Of a stretch of DNA of 7,827 nt, positions 1-4,764 are shown piece by piece; the stretch's first letter is position 1, and the number at the start of each line of letters is the position of its first letter. The position numbers and the translations under genes are program-made. The notes beneath the pieces are model-generated. The model was not told where the DNA came from, searched no databases, and worked only from the letters and a program-made list of their open reading frames with translations. Location of the stretch: assembly GCA_050693165.1 (NCBI GenBank), contig JBOGVX010000006.1:1-7827 (forward strand). The letters are read 5' to 3'. Source of the DNA: CAZKFH01 sp050693165. GTDB taxonomy: Bacteria; Actinomycetota; UBA4738; CALAEC01.

Positions 1-1
1 G

Positions 2-373
2 GCCCCGCCCGCTATCAACGGCCAGGGGGCCGCGGGAGCGATCGCAGCCGCCGAGTCGGTGCTCGGTGTTCCGTATCAGTACGCGGGCGACAGCCCCGAG
101 GAGGGCTTCGACTGCTCGGGGCTCACCATGTGGGCATGGGCGCATGGCGGAGTGTCGCTCCCCCACTCGTCGGCAGCCCAGTACGCGGCTCTGCCCCACA
201 TCGACAAGTCGCAGCTGCAGCCCGGAGACCTCGTCTTCTTCTACAACCCGATCCATCACGTCGGCCTGTACGTCGGTGGCGGGATGATGATCGACGCGCC
301 CCACACCGGCACCGTCGTCCAGCGCCGCGCGATCGAGTGGAGCGTCTACACGGGCGCCGCTCGCCCCGGCTAG
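2..373 (+). CDS. NlpC/P60 family cell-wall peptidase, C-terminal part (5' partial)
   Basis: The reading frame is open from the left window edge, so this is the last 123 residues of a longer protein. It carries the NlpC/P60 cysteine peptidase core. FDCSGL at residues 36-41 holds the nucleophile Cys38. PGDLVFF is at about 74-80. HHVGLYVGGG at 85-94 holds the likely catalytic His86, and MIDAPHTG follows at 97-103. These enzymes are exported and cut peptide bonds in peptidoglycan stems, typically gamma-D-Glu-diaminopimelate, for wall remodelling or cell separation. The domain ends almost at the stop codon, the usual layout of actinobacterial RipA-like hydrolases, where an N-terminal signal peptide and coiled-coil or binding region precede the catalytic domain; that part lies outside the window. 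A GTG at 59 is an internal valine, not the start. The gene converges on the next one with two bases between the stop codons. Family assignment is firm; exact substrate is unknown. Confidence 0.93.
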   Translation, partial: APPAINGQGAAGAIAAAESVLGVPYQYAGDSPEEGFDCSGLTMWAWAHGGVSLPHSSAAQYAALPHIDKSQLQPGDLVFFYNPIHHVGLYVGGGMMIDAPHTGTVVQRRAIEWSVYTGAARPG

Positions 374-375
374 CG

Positions 376-1026
376 CTAGTCCGGAGGTTCTTCCTCGACG
401 GGTTCGATGCCCAGGCGGTCCAGGCGTATGCGGTGGCGCTCGAGGATGTCGAGGAGCACGCGCTTCTCGCCCTCGGGACCGCCGAACAGCTCGGTCAGGG
501 CCCCGGTCTCGTCCATCGCCTTGCGCGTCTGCGTGAGCGCCTCTCCGACGACCCTCCGCGAGTAGGCCGCGACACGGTCGCGCGCCGATGGGTCCGCCTC
601 CATCCCGCGCTTGAGCTCGTCGAGCGCGAACGCCTCCTCTGCGTCGCGTTCGGCAAGGGTCCGGCGAAGCAGCAGGGCGGAAACTGGATCGACCACCGCG
701 ACGAGAACATCAGCGAAATCCGCCACCATCGCATCGCCCACGTAGTGGAAAGCCTGAGCCTCAATCCAGTCGGCCGGCTCGGTTCTCTCGAAGAAAGAGT
801 CGAAGAACGGCTTGAACGCCTCGATCATGTCGGCCGAACCGATCTCTTCGAGGCGGTACTCGAGGAGGGACGTGCTCTCTCGCTCCCGGGCCGCCACGGC
901 CTCCTGGTGCTGGCGCCCGCGTGCATCGGTGGCAAGCGTGGCCGCCTTGGCGGCACGCTCGGTAGCAAGCCTTTCCCCGTATGCGAGGGCGGCCAGGACC
1001 CTGGCTACCGTGCTGGTCTCGCTCAC
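376..1026 (-). CDS. ferritin-like MiaE-type (MiaE_2) protein
   Basis: 216 residues, GTG start. The all-helical sequence resembles the actinobacterial ferritin-like family related to tRNA-2-methylthio-N6-isopentenyladenosine hydroxylase MiaE. Recognisable family features are LAALAYGERLATERAAKAA near the N-terminus, the DWIEAQAFHYVGDAMVADF block at about 86-104, and a SRRVVGEAL segment near 155-163. MiaE enzymes use a di-iron site in a four-helix bundle to hydroxylate a modified tRNA base; the role of the actinobacterial branch is not established. I see no ExxH motif of the usual di-iron kind, so metal binding and catalysis are doubtful (see findings). No Shine-Dalgarno sequence is visible, but TAGACT (1038-1033, reverse strand) lies exactly six bases before the GTG, suggesting leaderless transcription and supporting this start. 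It is divergent from the 88-residue protein, with 72 bases between them. Confidence 0.8.
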   Translation of the reverse strand: MSETSTVARVLAALAYGERLATERAAKAATLATDARGRQHQEAVAARERESTSLLEYRLEEIGSADMIEAFKPFFDSFFERTEPADWIEAQAFHYVGDAMVADFADVLVAVVDPVSALLLRRTLAERDAEEAFALDELKRGMEADPSARDRVAAYSRRVVGEALTQTRKAMDETGALTELFGGPEGEKRVLLDILERHRIRLDRLGIEPVEEEPPD

Positions 1027-1069
1027 GCTGCGAGTCTAGGCGGGATGCGGGGAGGCCGAACTCGGGATT

Positions 1070-1092
1070 TTGTCAGACCCCCCCGCTACCCT
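1070..1092 (+). promoter_or_regulatory. RecA-NDp/PafBC-like promoter for the 88-residue gene
   Basis: TTGTCAGAC (1070-1078), eight bases, then TACCCT (1087-1092). This matches the architecture of the mycobacterial LexA-independent RecA-NDp promoter, TTGTCRGTG-N8-TAnnnT, including the exact spacer; only the last two bases of the first block differ. In mycobacteria these promoters are activated after DNA damage by the WYL-domain regulator PafBC. The spacing is too short for an ordinary -35/-10 pair. Six bases after the -10 comes the ATG at 1099, so the transcript probably begins at the start codon. Match seen in sequence; regulation inferred. Confidence 0.6.
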
Positions 1093-1098
1093 CGAGCT

Positions 1099-1365
1099 AT
1101 GGAGGGGAAGGCGCAGGTCATAGACCTCGCGGGCTGGCGCCGCGAGCACGGCGAGGGCCAGGACGAGGAGCACGAGCGTCTCGCGGCGGCCATCGACCAC
1201 CTCGACCGCGCGCTGGCCGAGAGGGGCTCGGCCGACACGCCTTCATGGCTGGTGACGGAGCTGCTCGCGGTGCAAGGGTGCCTATCGCTCGGGTTGGCCG
1301 AGGATGCCGCCTGGCGGATCGAGAAGCTCGCTCAGCGCACCGAGCGCCTCCGGCCAGCTCGCTAG
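1099..1365 (+). CDS. small hypothetical protein, 88 aa, possibly DNA-damage inducible
   Basis: I do not recognise the family. The 88-residue product is soluble, charged and predicted mostly helical, without signal peptide or membrane segment. It opens with MEGKAQVIDLAGWRREHG, continues with an acidic EGQDEEHERL stretch and an amphipathic helix (about residues 25-40), then a more hydrophobic helix containing SWLVTELLAVQGCLSLGL (about 48-65) and a basic C-terminal helix. The frame stays open far upstream, but ATG 1099 is chosen because a TANNNT -10 element ends six bases before it and no Shine-Dalgarno sequence exists, so a leaderless message would start at this codon. The PafBC-like promoter suggests expression after DNA damage, which is the only functional hint. 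It ends 11 bases from the converging DUF1353 gene. Codon third positions are strongly GC-rich, as expected of a real gene here. Confidence 0.65.
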   Translation: MEGKAQVIDLAGWRREHGEGQDEEHERLAAAIDHLDRALAERGSADTPSWLVTELLAVQGCLSLGLAEDAAWRIEKLAQRTERLRPAR

Positions 1366-1376
1366 AAGCGTGTGCT

Positions 1377-1910
1377 TCACTCAGCCAGCAACAGGTTCCC
1401 AAGTCTCTGCTCCCGGGAGTTTCCGGCCTTGAACTTTGCCGCCAGCTCCCTTCGACTCGGTCCCGGCACCGGAGGCAGGACCTTGCGGAGCGGAGTCGCG
1501 AGAAGAACGGTCACGGCTTTGAGGAGCGGGCTAACCCAGAGGATCCAGCCTCGCCATGTGGCGCGAGGGTTGACCGCAAGATCAGTCCACATGACCCACC
1601 GTTTCACCAGAGGGACACCAAGCTCCTCCATCCTCTTGCGGAAGACGAGGTCGCCCTGGAACCGGTCGCCCTTCCGGTCCTTGCAGAGGTGGTCGTGCAC
1701 GATTGCGGCCTTCGTGTACAGGCCGTACCGCGGCGCGTACCAAGAAAGCAGGAGCGGGACCGATGCAAGGTCAGTATCGAAGCCCTCCTCCACGATCGTT
1801 GTGGGGCCGCCGCTTGGAGGCGTGTACTCGAGCCGTTCCGTGAGGATCCAGTCGTGTGGCCGCTCGTGACCGTACTCCGTCAGTACTACGAACTCGGGCT
1901 CGAAGGTCAC
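1377..1910 (-). CDS. DUF1353 family protein
   Basis: 177 residues, GTG start. It shows the DUF1353 hallmark: GFDTDLASVP at residues 43-52, followed by a YGLYTKAAIVHDHLC block at 62-76. The conserved DLASVP and the HD pair (His72-Asp73) are the family signature. The biochemical function is unknown; members are common in phages, prophages and mobile regions, and some act as small host-encoded copies. The C-terminal third is long for the family and includes a hydrophobic stretch (about 121-142, GWILWVSPLLKAVTVLLA) that could contact a membrane, followed by a proline-rich and basic tail. No strong Shine-Dalgarno sequence precedes the GTG. Sampled lines have lower GC (about 57-67 percent) than much of the window, compatible with horizontal origin. 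The upstream 350-base region holds a structured element that could be its leader. Confidence 0.85.
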   Translation of the reverse strand: MTFEPEFVVLTEYGHERPHDWILTERLEYTPPSGGPTTIVEEGFDTDLASVPLLLSWYAPRYGLYTKAAIVHDHLCKDRKGDRFQGDLVFRKRMEELGVPLVKRWVMWTDLAVNPRATWRGWILWVSPLLKAVTVLLATPLRKVLPPVPGPSRRELAAKFKAGNSREQRLGNLLLAE

Positions 1911-2006
1911 CTCAAGTCATCCGAACGTGAATCGCGGCAGGTGTCCTCGAAGGGCACGAGGAGCTCAGACGTCGGTTCCATGCTCTTTCCGATGGCGGGC
2001 TCATAG

Positions 2007-2136
2007 CGAAGGGGGCAGCTACCAGGCGCTCTGGTTCTCGCTGACATCGCTCCAGCGGCCTAGCACCCTTGCGGGTGCCCCGGGCGCCGGAACTGTGCCT
2101 CCCGCGGCAGACCGAGCGTGGGTCCTGCCCCCTTCG
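2007..2136 (-). ncRNA. candidate structured RNA (strand tentative)
   Basis: A perfect 12-bp inverted repeat, CGAAGGGGGCAG at 2007-2018 and its reverse complement at 2125-2136, encloses 106 bases holding further stems. These are ACCAG/CTGGT at 2021-2025 and 2031-2035, CGCTG/CAGCG at 2039-2043 and 2053-2057, and GCACCC/GGGTGC at 2063-2068 and 2073-2078. Read on the reverse strand the last one is capped by GCAA, a GNRA tetraloop, while on the forward strand the loop is TTGC; this favours the reverse strand as the RNA. It would then lie about 100 bases upstream of the DUF1353 start, as a leader or separate RNA. I matched it to no known class: tmRNA, RNase P, SRP RNA and the common riboswitches do not fit. 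An attachment site or mobile-element end is an alternative. Confidence 0.45.
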
Positions 2137-2226
2137 GAGGCGCCTCTCGGCCCCTCCACTCCGATTGTTCTCCTCCTCCGACGGAACTTCAAGCCGGAAA
2201 TCAGGCCGTGTCGGTGGGCCTCGGTA

Positions 2227-2240
2227 GGGTCTCCGGACCC
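2227..2240 (+). promoter_or_regulatory. short hairpin with UNCG loop before the protease gene
   Basis: GGGTC-TCCG-GACCC forms a 5-bp stem with a C(UCCG)G loop on the forward strand, a highly stable UNCG-type tetraloop. It ends 26 bases before the protease start codon and 16 bases before its Shine-Dalgarno sequence. No T-tract follows, so it is not a standard terminator; a leader or mRNA-stabilising hairpin is possible. Confidence 0.35.
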
Positions 2241-2256
2241 CTAGCGCGCGACCCAC

Positions 2257-2265
2257 GGAGGTGAT
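2257..2265 (+). promoter_or_regulatory. strong ribosome binding site deciding the protease start
   Basis: GGAGGTGAT is a nine-base perfect match to the anti-Shine-Dalgarno end of 16S rRNA. Counted from GGAGG, the ATG at 2267 is five bases away, a workable distance, whereas the ATG at 2276 is 14 bases away. The GTG at 2261 lies inside the site and cannot be the start. Confidence 0.75.
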
Positions 2266-2266
2266 A

Positions 2267-2626
2267 ATGGGCACCATGTACGTCACCGGATCGGTCAGAG
2301 GTCCAAAAGGTGAGGAGACCGTCGAGTTCCTGGTCGACAGCGGCGCGATGTACTCGCTACTGCCGCATGCGATCTGGACTGCGATCGGACTCGAGCCTCG
2401 GAGAGCACTCGGCCTGAGACTCGCGGATGGGACGGTCATCGACAGACATGTCTCAGAATGCGAGTTCGTCTTACCGCATGGAGACACCCATAGCCCGGTG
2501 ATTCTCGGCGAGCCCGGGGATCAGGCGCTGCTGGGAGTGGTCACCCTCGAGAACCTAGGCGTGATGCTGAACCCTTACAAACGCGAAATCGTGCCGATGC
2601 AGATCCTGATGATGCGGGTAGGCTGA
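2267..2626 (+). CDS. single-domain retropepsin-like aspartyl protease (clan AA)
   Basis: 119 residues from ATG 2267. FLVDSGAMYSLLP at residues 21-33 contains the catalytic Asp24 in a D-S-G triad followed by the hydrophobic run typical of retroviral-type aspartic proteases. ALLGVVTLENLGV at 87-99 matches the second conserved loop (LLG...LE.LG), and NPYKREIVP at 102-110 is the usual C-terminal beta strand. With one active-site motif, the protein must dimerise to form an active site. It resembles the stand-alone prokaryotic families of the AF_0612 type, whose substrates are unknown. No signal peptide or membrane segment is visible, so it is probably cytoplasmic. The start is fixed by a perfect Shine-Dalgarno sequence. 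It converges on the HAD gene with one base between stop codons. A local line with only about 58 percent GC suggests acquisition by transfer. Confidence 0.85.
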   Translation: MGTMYVTGSVRGPKGEETVEFLVDSGAMYSLLPHAIWTAIGLEPRRALGLRLADGTVIDRHVSECEFVLPHGDTHSPVILGEPGDQALLGVVTLENLGVMLNPYKREIVPMQILMMRVG

Positions 2627-2627
2627 C

Positions 2628-3410
2628 TCAGCTGCTCCTGGCGCGGCCGATCCGGCGAAGATAGATCCACCCCAGAACCGCGGCGAGCATCGCTGCCCCG
2701 GCAAAGATCGCGACCGGCGACGGCTTGGCCGCGGGGATGAAGCGCCGGCGCAACCGCACGGGCCGTCTGAAATCGCGGATCTTCCACTCTCTCTGCTGCG
2801 CGATCTTGCGCAGCTCGCGGTCGGGATTGACGGCGACCGGGTTGCCGACGGCCTCGAGCATCGGCAGGTCGGTGATCGAGTCGGAGTACGCGTAGGACCC
2901 CTCGAGGTCGATCCCTTCCAGCTCGCGGATCGCCTCGGCCTTCTGCTCGCGGTAGGCGTAGAACTCGAGGTTGCCGGTGAACTTGCCGTCCACAACCTCC
3001 GCCCTGGTTGCGATCACGTCGTCCACGCCGAGCCTTTCGGCGAGCGGGCGGACGACGCCCTCGGGCGAGGACGAGACGATGTACACCTTCCGGCCGAGGG
3101 CCCTGTGCAACGCGATCAGATCGATGGCCTCCTGGTAGATGTAGGGGTCCACGACCTGCTCCAGTGCCTGGCGAACGACCGCGTCAACCTCTTCCTTGTC
3201 CCAGCCCCGGGTGAGCGCGAGCATGCCGTCCTTGGCCCGCTCCATCCGCTTCTCGTCGGCCCCGATCATCAGGTAGACGAGCTGGGCGTAGGCTCCCCGA
3301 AGGAGCTGGGAGCGCGAGACCAGGCCGGCCTTATAGAACGGCTTGCTCAGCGCAAGCGAGCTCGACTTCGACACGACCGTCTTGTCGAGGTCGAAAAAGG
3401 CGGCTTCCAT
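2628..3410 (-). CDS. HAD-IB family phosphatase (SerB/CicA-like) with C-terminal membrane anchor
   Basis: 260 residues. All four HAD motifs are present: I, FDLDKT at 6-11 (nucleophile Asp7, acid/base Asp9); II, VSSSPEG at 112-118; III, Lys157 in REQKAEA; IV, DSITDLPML at 177-185 (Mg-binding Asp177 and Asp181). The helical cap between motifs I and II and the length fit the HAD-IB subfamily that includes phosphoserine phosphatase-like and CicA-like enzymes. The actual substrate is unknown; phosphoserine or a phospholipid-type monophosphate are options. Residues 232-251 form a hydrophobic helix (PVAIFAGAAMLAAVLGWIYL) flanked by basic residues, so the enzyme is probably anchored with its catalytic domain in the cytoplasm. 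No Shine-Dalgarno sequence is visible; TACCAT (3422-3417, reverse strand) lies six bases before the ATG, again suggesting leaderless transcription. DUF983 ends 67 bases upstream. Confidence 0.9.
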   Translation of the reverse strand: MEAAFFDLDKTVVSKSSSLALSKPFYKAGLVSRSQLLRGAYAQLVYLMIGADEKRMERAKDGMLALTRGWDKEEVDAVVRQALEQVVDPYIYQEAIDLIALHRALGRKVYIVSSSPEGVVRPLAERLGVDDVIATRAEVVDGKFTGNLEFYAYREQKAEAIRELEGIDLEGSYAYSDSITDLPMLEAVGNPVAVNPDRELRKIAQQREWKIRDFRRPVRLRRRFIPAAKPSPVAIFAGAAMLAAVLGWIYLRRIGRARSS

Positions 3411-3477
3411 GCTCGAATGGTACCGCCAGCAGGGGATCCGGTCCGGTCCTGAGGGTGACGAGTGGCTGAACTTCAGG

Positions 3478-3909
3478 TCACTCGCGGATATCGCTGCTGC
3501 GCTGACCGGCGTCGTGCATCTTGCGGTCCGCTCGATCCATCCTGTGAAGGATCAGGTCGATCGCCGCCCAGACGGTCTTGGAGAAGGGGAAGAACAGCAG
3601 GATCGAGGCCGTCACGACTCCCAGAGTCACCATCAGGAGCGGAAAGACCGGTACGTCGGGCGCGGTTCTGGCTACCCACATGATGAGGATGGAGATGAAC
3701 AGGATCCCGGCGACGCCGTAGTTGAGCGCCATCGCGCCGAGGAACGAGCCGTCGCCCTGGTCGAGCCGGAAGCCGCAGGTCGGGCACCGTTCCGCCATCA
3801 CGAACCAGCGTCGAAACAGGCGACCGCTACCGCACCAGGGACAACGTTTGGTCAGCCCGCGAAGGAGAGCGGTCCAGCTGCTCGGGGATTTGCGGGCCTC
3901 CGATCGCAC
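3478..3909 (-). CDS. DUF983 zinc-ribbon membrane protein
   Basis: 143 residues, GTG start. The N-terminal cytoplasmic part holds two CxxC pairs, CPWC at 23-26 and CPTC at 42-45, forming a probable zinc ribbon, followed by two transmembrane helices at about 60-80 and 87-108. This is the DUF983 architecture (RCPxCG.GRLF motif, then CxxCG). The function is unknown; in alpha-proteobacteria members neighbour cytochrome oxidase genes, which is not the case here. It starts nine bases after the SRPBCC gene and could be co-transcribed with it. However, TAGATT (3921-3916, reverse strand), overlapping the upstream stop codon, lies exactly six bases before the GTG, so an additional leaderless promoter is plausible. 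An AGAGG sequence is too far from the GTG (about 12 bases) to be a convincing ribosome binding site. Confidence 0.85.
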   Translation of the reverse strand: MRSEARKSPSSWTALLRGLTKRCPWCGSGRLFRRWFVMAERCPTCGFRLDQGDGSFLGAMALNYGVAGILFISILIMWVARTAPDVPVFPLLMVTLGVVTASILLFFPFSKTVWAAIDLILHRMDRADRKMHDAGQRSSDIRE

Positions 3910-3918
3910 ACCCTTAAT

Positions 3919-4398
3919 CTACCTCTGCGTCTCGGACTCACCTGCCGCGGTCGCGAAACGTCCAAGGGTCTCGATCCAGCCGCCCGCATAGGAGTGGTAG
4001 AGCTCCGCGAAGTCCTCCGTGAGCCGCTCCCAGCCCCGGTGCTCGAGCTCGACGATCGTCCCGCCTTCCTTAGCGGCGAACGTCACCTCGACCTCCGTCG
4101 GCGGCTGCGGCCTCGAGTGAGGTTTCCACGCGACGACGAAGCGGTGAGGCGGCTCCCACGAGAGCACGTCGGCCCACGCGAGAACCTCGCCGCTCGAGAG
4201 ATGCTCGAGGATCTGCCCGCCTGCGCGGGCCTGGAACTCGATGCGCTCGGCCTTCACGCCCTCGCCCTCGTGCTCCGTCGCCGCGCGAGAGTGCGTCTCG
4301 ATGGGCCACCATTCACCCATCCCTTCGGTGAACAGACGGAAGGCCTCCTCGGGCCCACATTCGACCTTTACGCTCCGGCGGATCGGCTCAACGCTCAT
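3919..4398 (-). CDS. SRPBCC/AHSA1 domain protein
   Basis: 159 residues, a complete START-like (SRPBCC) fold of the AHSA1 (Aha1 C-terminal-like) group. Typical elements are IRRSVKVECGPEEAFRLFTEGMGEWWP at about 6-32 (first strand, then helix and the W-W-P turn), the strand EVLAWADVLSWEPPHRFVVAW at 71-91 and the C-terminal helix HRGWERL...WIETLGRF at 120-148. These proteins form a cavity for hydrophobic ligands; the ligand here is not known, and a role as an Hsp90 co-chaperone is unlikely in bacteria. Its ATG overlaps the ArsR stop codon in an ATGA arrangement, so the two are translationally coupled. This ArsR plus SRPBCC pair is a widespread bacterial two-gene unit, where the SRPBCC protein probably acts in the response the repressor controls. 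Confidence 0.9.
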   Translation of the reverse strand: MSVEPIRRSVKVECGPEEAFRLFTEGMGEWWPIETHSRAATEHEGEGVKAERIEFQARAGGQILEHLSSGEVLAWADVLSWEPPHRFVVAWKPHSRPQPPTEVEVTFAAKEGGTIVELEHRGWERLTEDFAELYHSYAGGWIETLGRFATAAGESETQR

Positions 4399-4715
4399 CG
4401 CTTCCCTACCTCTCTCTTCGCTGCCTCTACGAACGCATCGAGCGCAGAGCCCCAGTACCGCTCCAGATAGCGCCGAAGCGCCGCGAGCCCGCGCGGGTCC
4501 ACGCTGTACAGCCTTCTGTTGCCTTCTTGACGGTCGCGCACAAGGCCCGCCTCCTTGAGGACACGCAGGTGCTGTGAGACGGCGGGCCTGCTGACCGGCA
4601 GGCGCGACGCGATCTCCCCGACGGCTCTCTCTCTACCTCGGACTAGCTCGAGAACCGTCCTCCGGGTCGGATCCCCCAGGGCCTCGAACACCCGCGCCTC
4701 AGCTTGGTTCGCCAC
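4395..4715 (-). CDS. ArsR-family winged-helix repressor
   Basis: 106 residues, GTG start. It is a compact winged helix-turn-helix domain: helix 1 VFEALGDPTRRTVLELV at about 9-25, a turn, then the recognition helix VSRPAVSQHLRVLKEAGLV at 41-59, and the wing DRQEGNRRLYSVD at 61-73. The LGDPTRR and SRPAVSQHLRVL motifs are diagnostic. There is no cysteine at all, so it is not a classic metal sensor; it belongs with the non-metal ArsR regulators paired with SRPBCC genes. It overlaps the SRPBCC gene by four bases. The promoter and a set of palindromes lie immediately upstream, which fits autorepression. No Shine-Dalgarno sequence precedes the GTG, and the predicted transcript would start about four bases before it, so translation is leaderless or nearly so. 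Confidence 0.93.
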   Translation of the reverse strand: MANQAEARVFEALGDPTRRTVLELVRGRERAVGEIASRLPVSRPAVSQHLRVLKEAGLVRDRQEGNRRLYSVDPRGLAALRRYLERYWGSALDAFVEAAKREVGKR

Positions 4716-4717
4716 GA

Positions 4718-4740
4718 CTTACGGTAAGGTACGACTTACC
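4718..4740 (-). promoter_or_regulatory. probable ArsR operator (overlapping palindromes)
   Basis: Two interlocked palindromes lie between the promoter spacer and the start codon: CTTAC-G-GTAAG at 4718-4728 and GGTAAG-N6-CTTACC at 4723-4740. The motif ACGACTTAC also occurs as a direct repeat at 4714-4722 and 4731-4739. They cover the -10 element, so a bound dimer would block RNA polymerase. Confidence 0.7.
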
Positions 4741-4755
4741 GGCAGTCGATGTCAA
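4726..4755 (-). promoter_or_regulatory. promoter of the ArsR-SRPBCC operon
   Basis: On the reverse strand a perfect -35 TTGACA (4755-4750) is followed by 18 bases and a TACCTT -10 (4731-4726), matching the actinobacterial TANNNT form. Predicted initiation is near 4719, about four bases before the GTG at 4715. The -35 element starts nine bases after the LLM oxidoreductase stop codon, separating this operon from the preceding one. Confidence 0.7.
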
Positions 4756-4764
4756 GCGGGTGCG

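Larger units (their letters stand above)
1911..2256. other. gene-free stretch with dense inverted repeats
   Basis: No convincing protein gene lies in these roughly 350 bases between the divergent DUF1353 and aspartyl protease genes. Frames are open on both strands, but their translations lack domain character, which is expected in GC-rich noncoding DNA. What it holds is secondary structure: a hairpin at 1945-1961 (CCTCG stem, 7-base loop), the large element at 2007-2136, a 10-bp perfect palindrome GAGGCGCCTC at 2137-2146, CCTCCG at 2175-2180 able to pair with CGGAGG at 2135-2140, and a hairpin at 2227-2240. Both flanking promoters must also lie here, but I cannot point to a clear -35/-10 pair for either. 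Confidence 0.6.

Noticed and set aside
130..1098. The forward frame open from 130 to 1365 as one long protein
   Set aside because: It lies antisense to the MiaE-like gene and in another frame of the NlpC/P60 gene, and the translation is Arg/Pro-rich. Only the part from ATG 1099 has promoter support and protein-like composition.
2007..2240. Glycine, c-di-AMP or SAM-type riboswitch
   Set aside because: Reverse-strand pieces such as CCGAAGGGGGCAG and GGACCCACG superficially recall glycine and ydaO-type aptamers, but the remaining conserved core segments are absent and the spacing does not fit.
1927..2244. A 105-codon open frame on the forward strand across the structured region, and a long open frame on the opposite strand (2487-1912)
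   Set aside because: Neither shows domain signatures or a ribosome binding site, and the strand-opposite one also overlaps the aspartyl protease. Open frames are expected by chance at this GC content, and the inverted repeats explain the sequence better.
3466..3476. Terminator between DUF983 and the HAD gene
   Set aside because: CTGAA-C-TTCAG is only a 5-bp palindrome with a one-base centre, cannot form an RNA hairpin loop, and is not followed by a T-tract.
3343..4470. A 375-codon forward open frame
   Set aside because: It is antisense to the HAD, DUF983 and SRPBCC genes, each with clear family motifs on the reverse strand.
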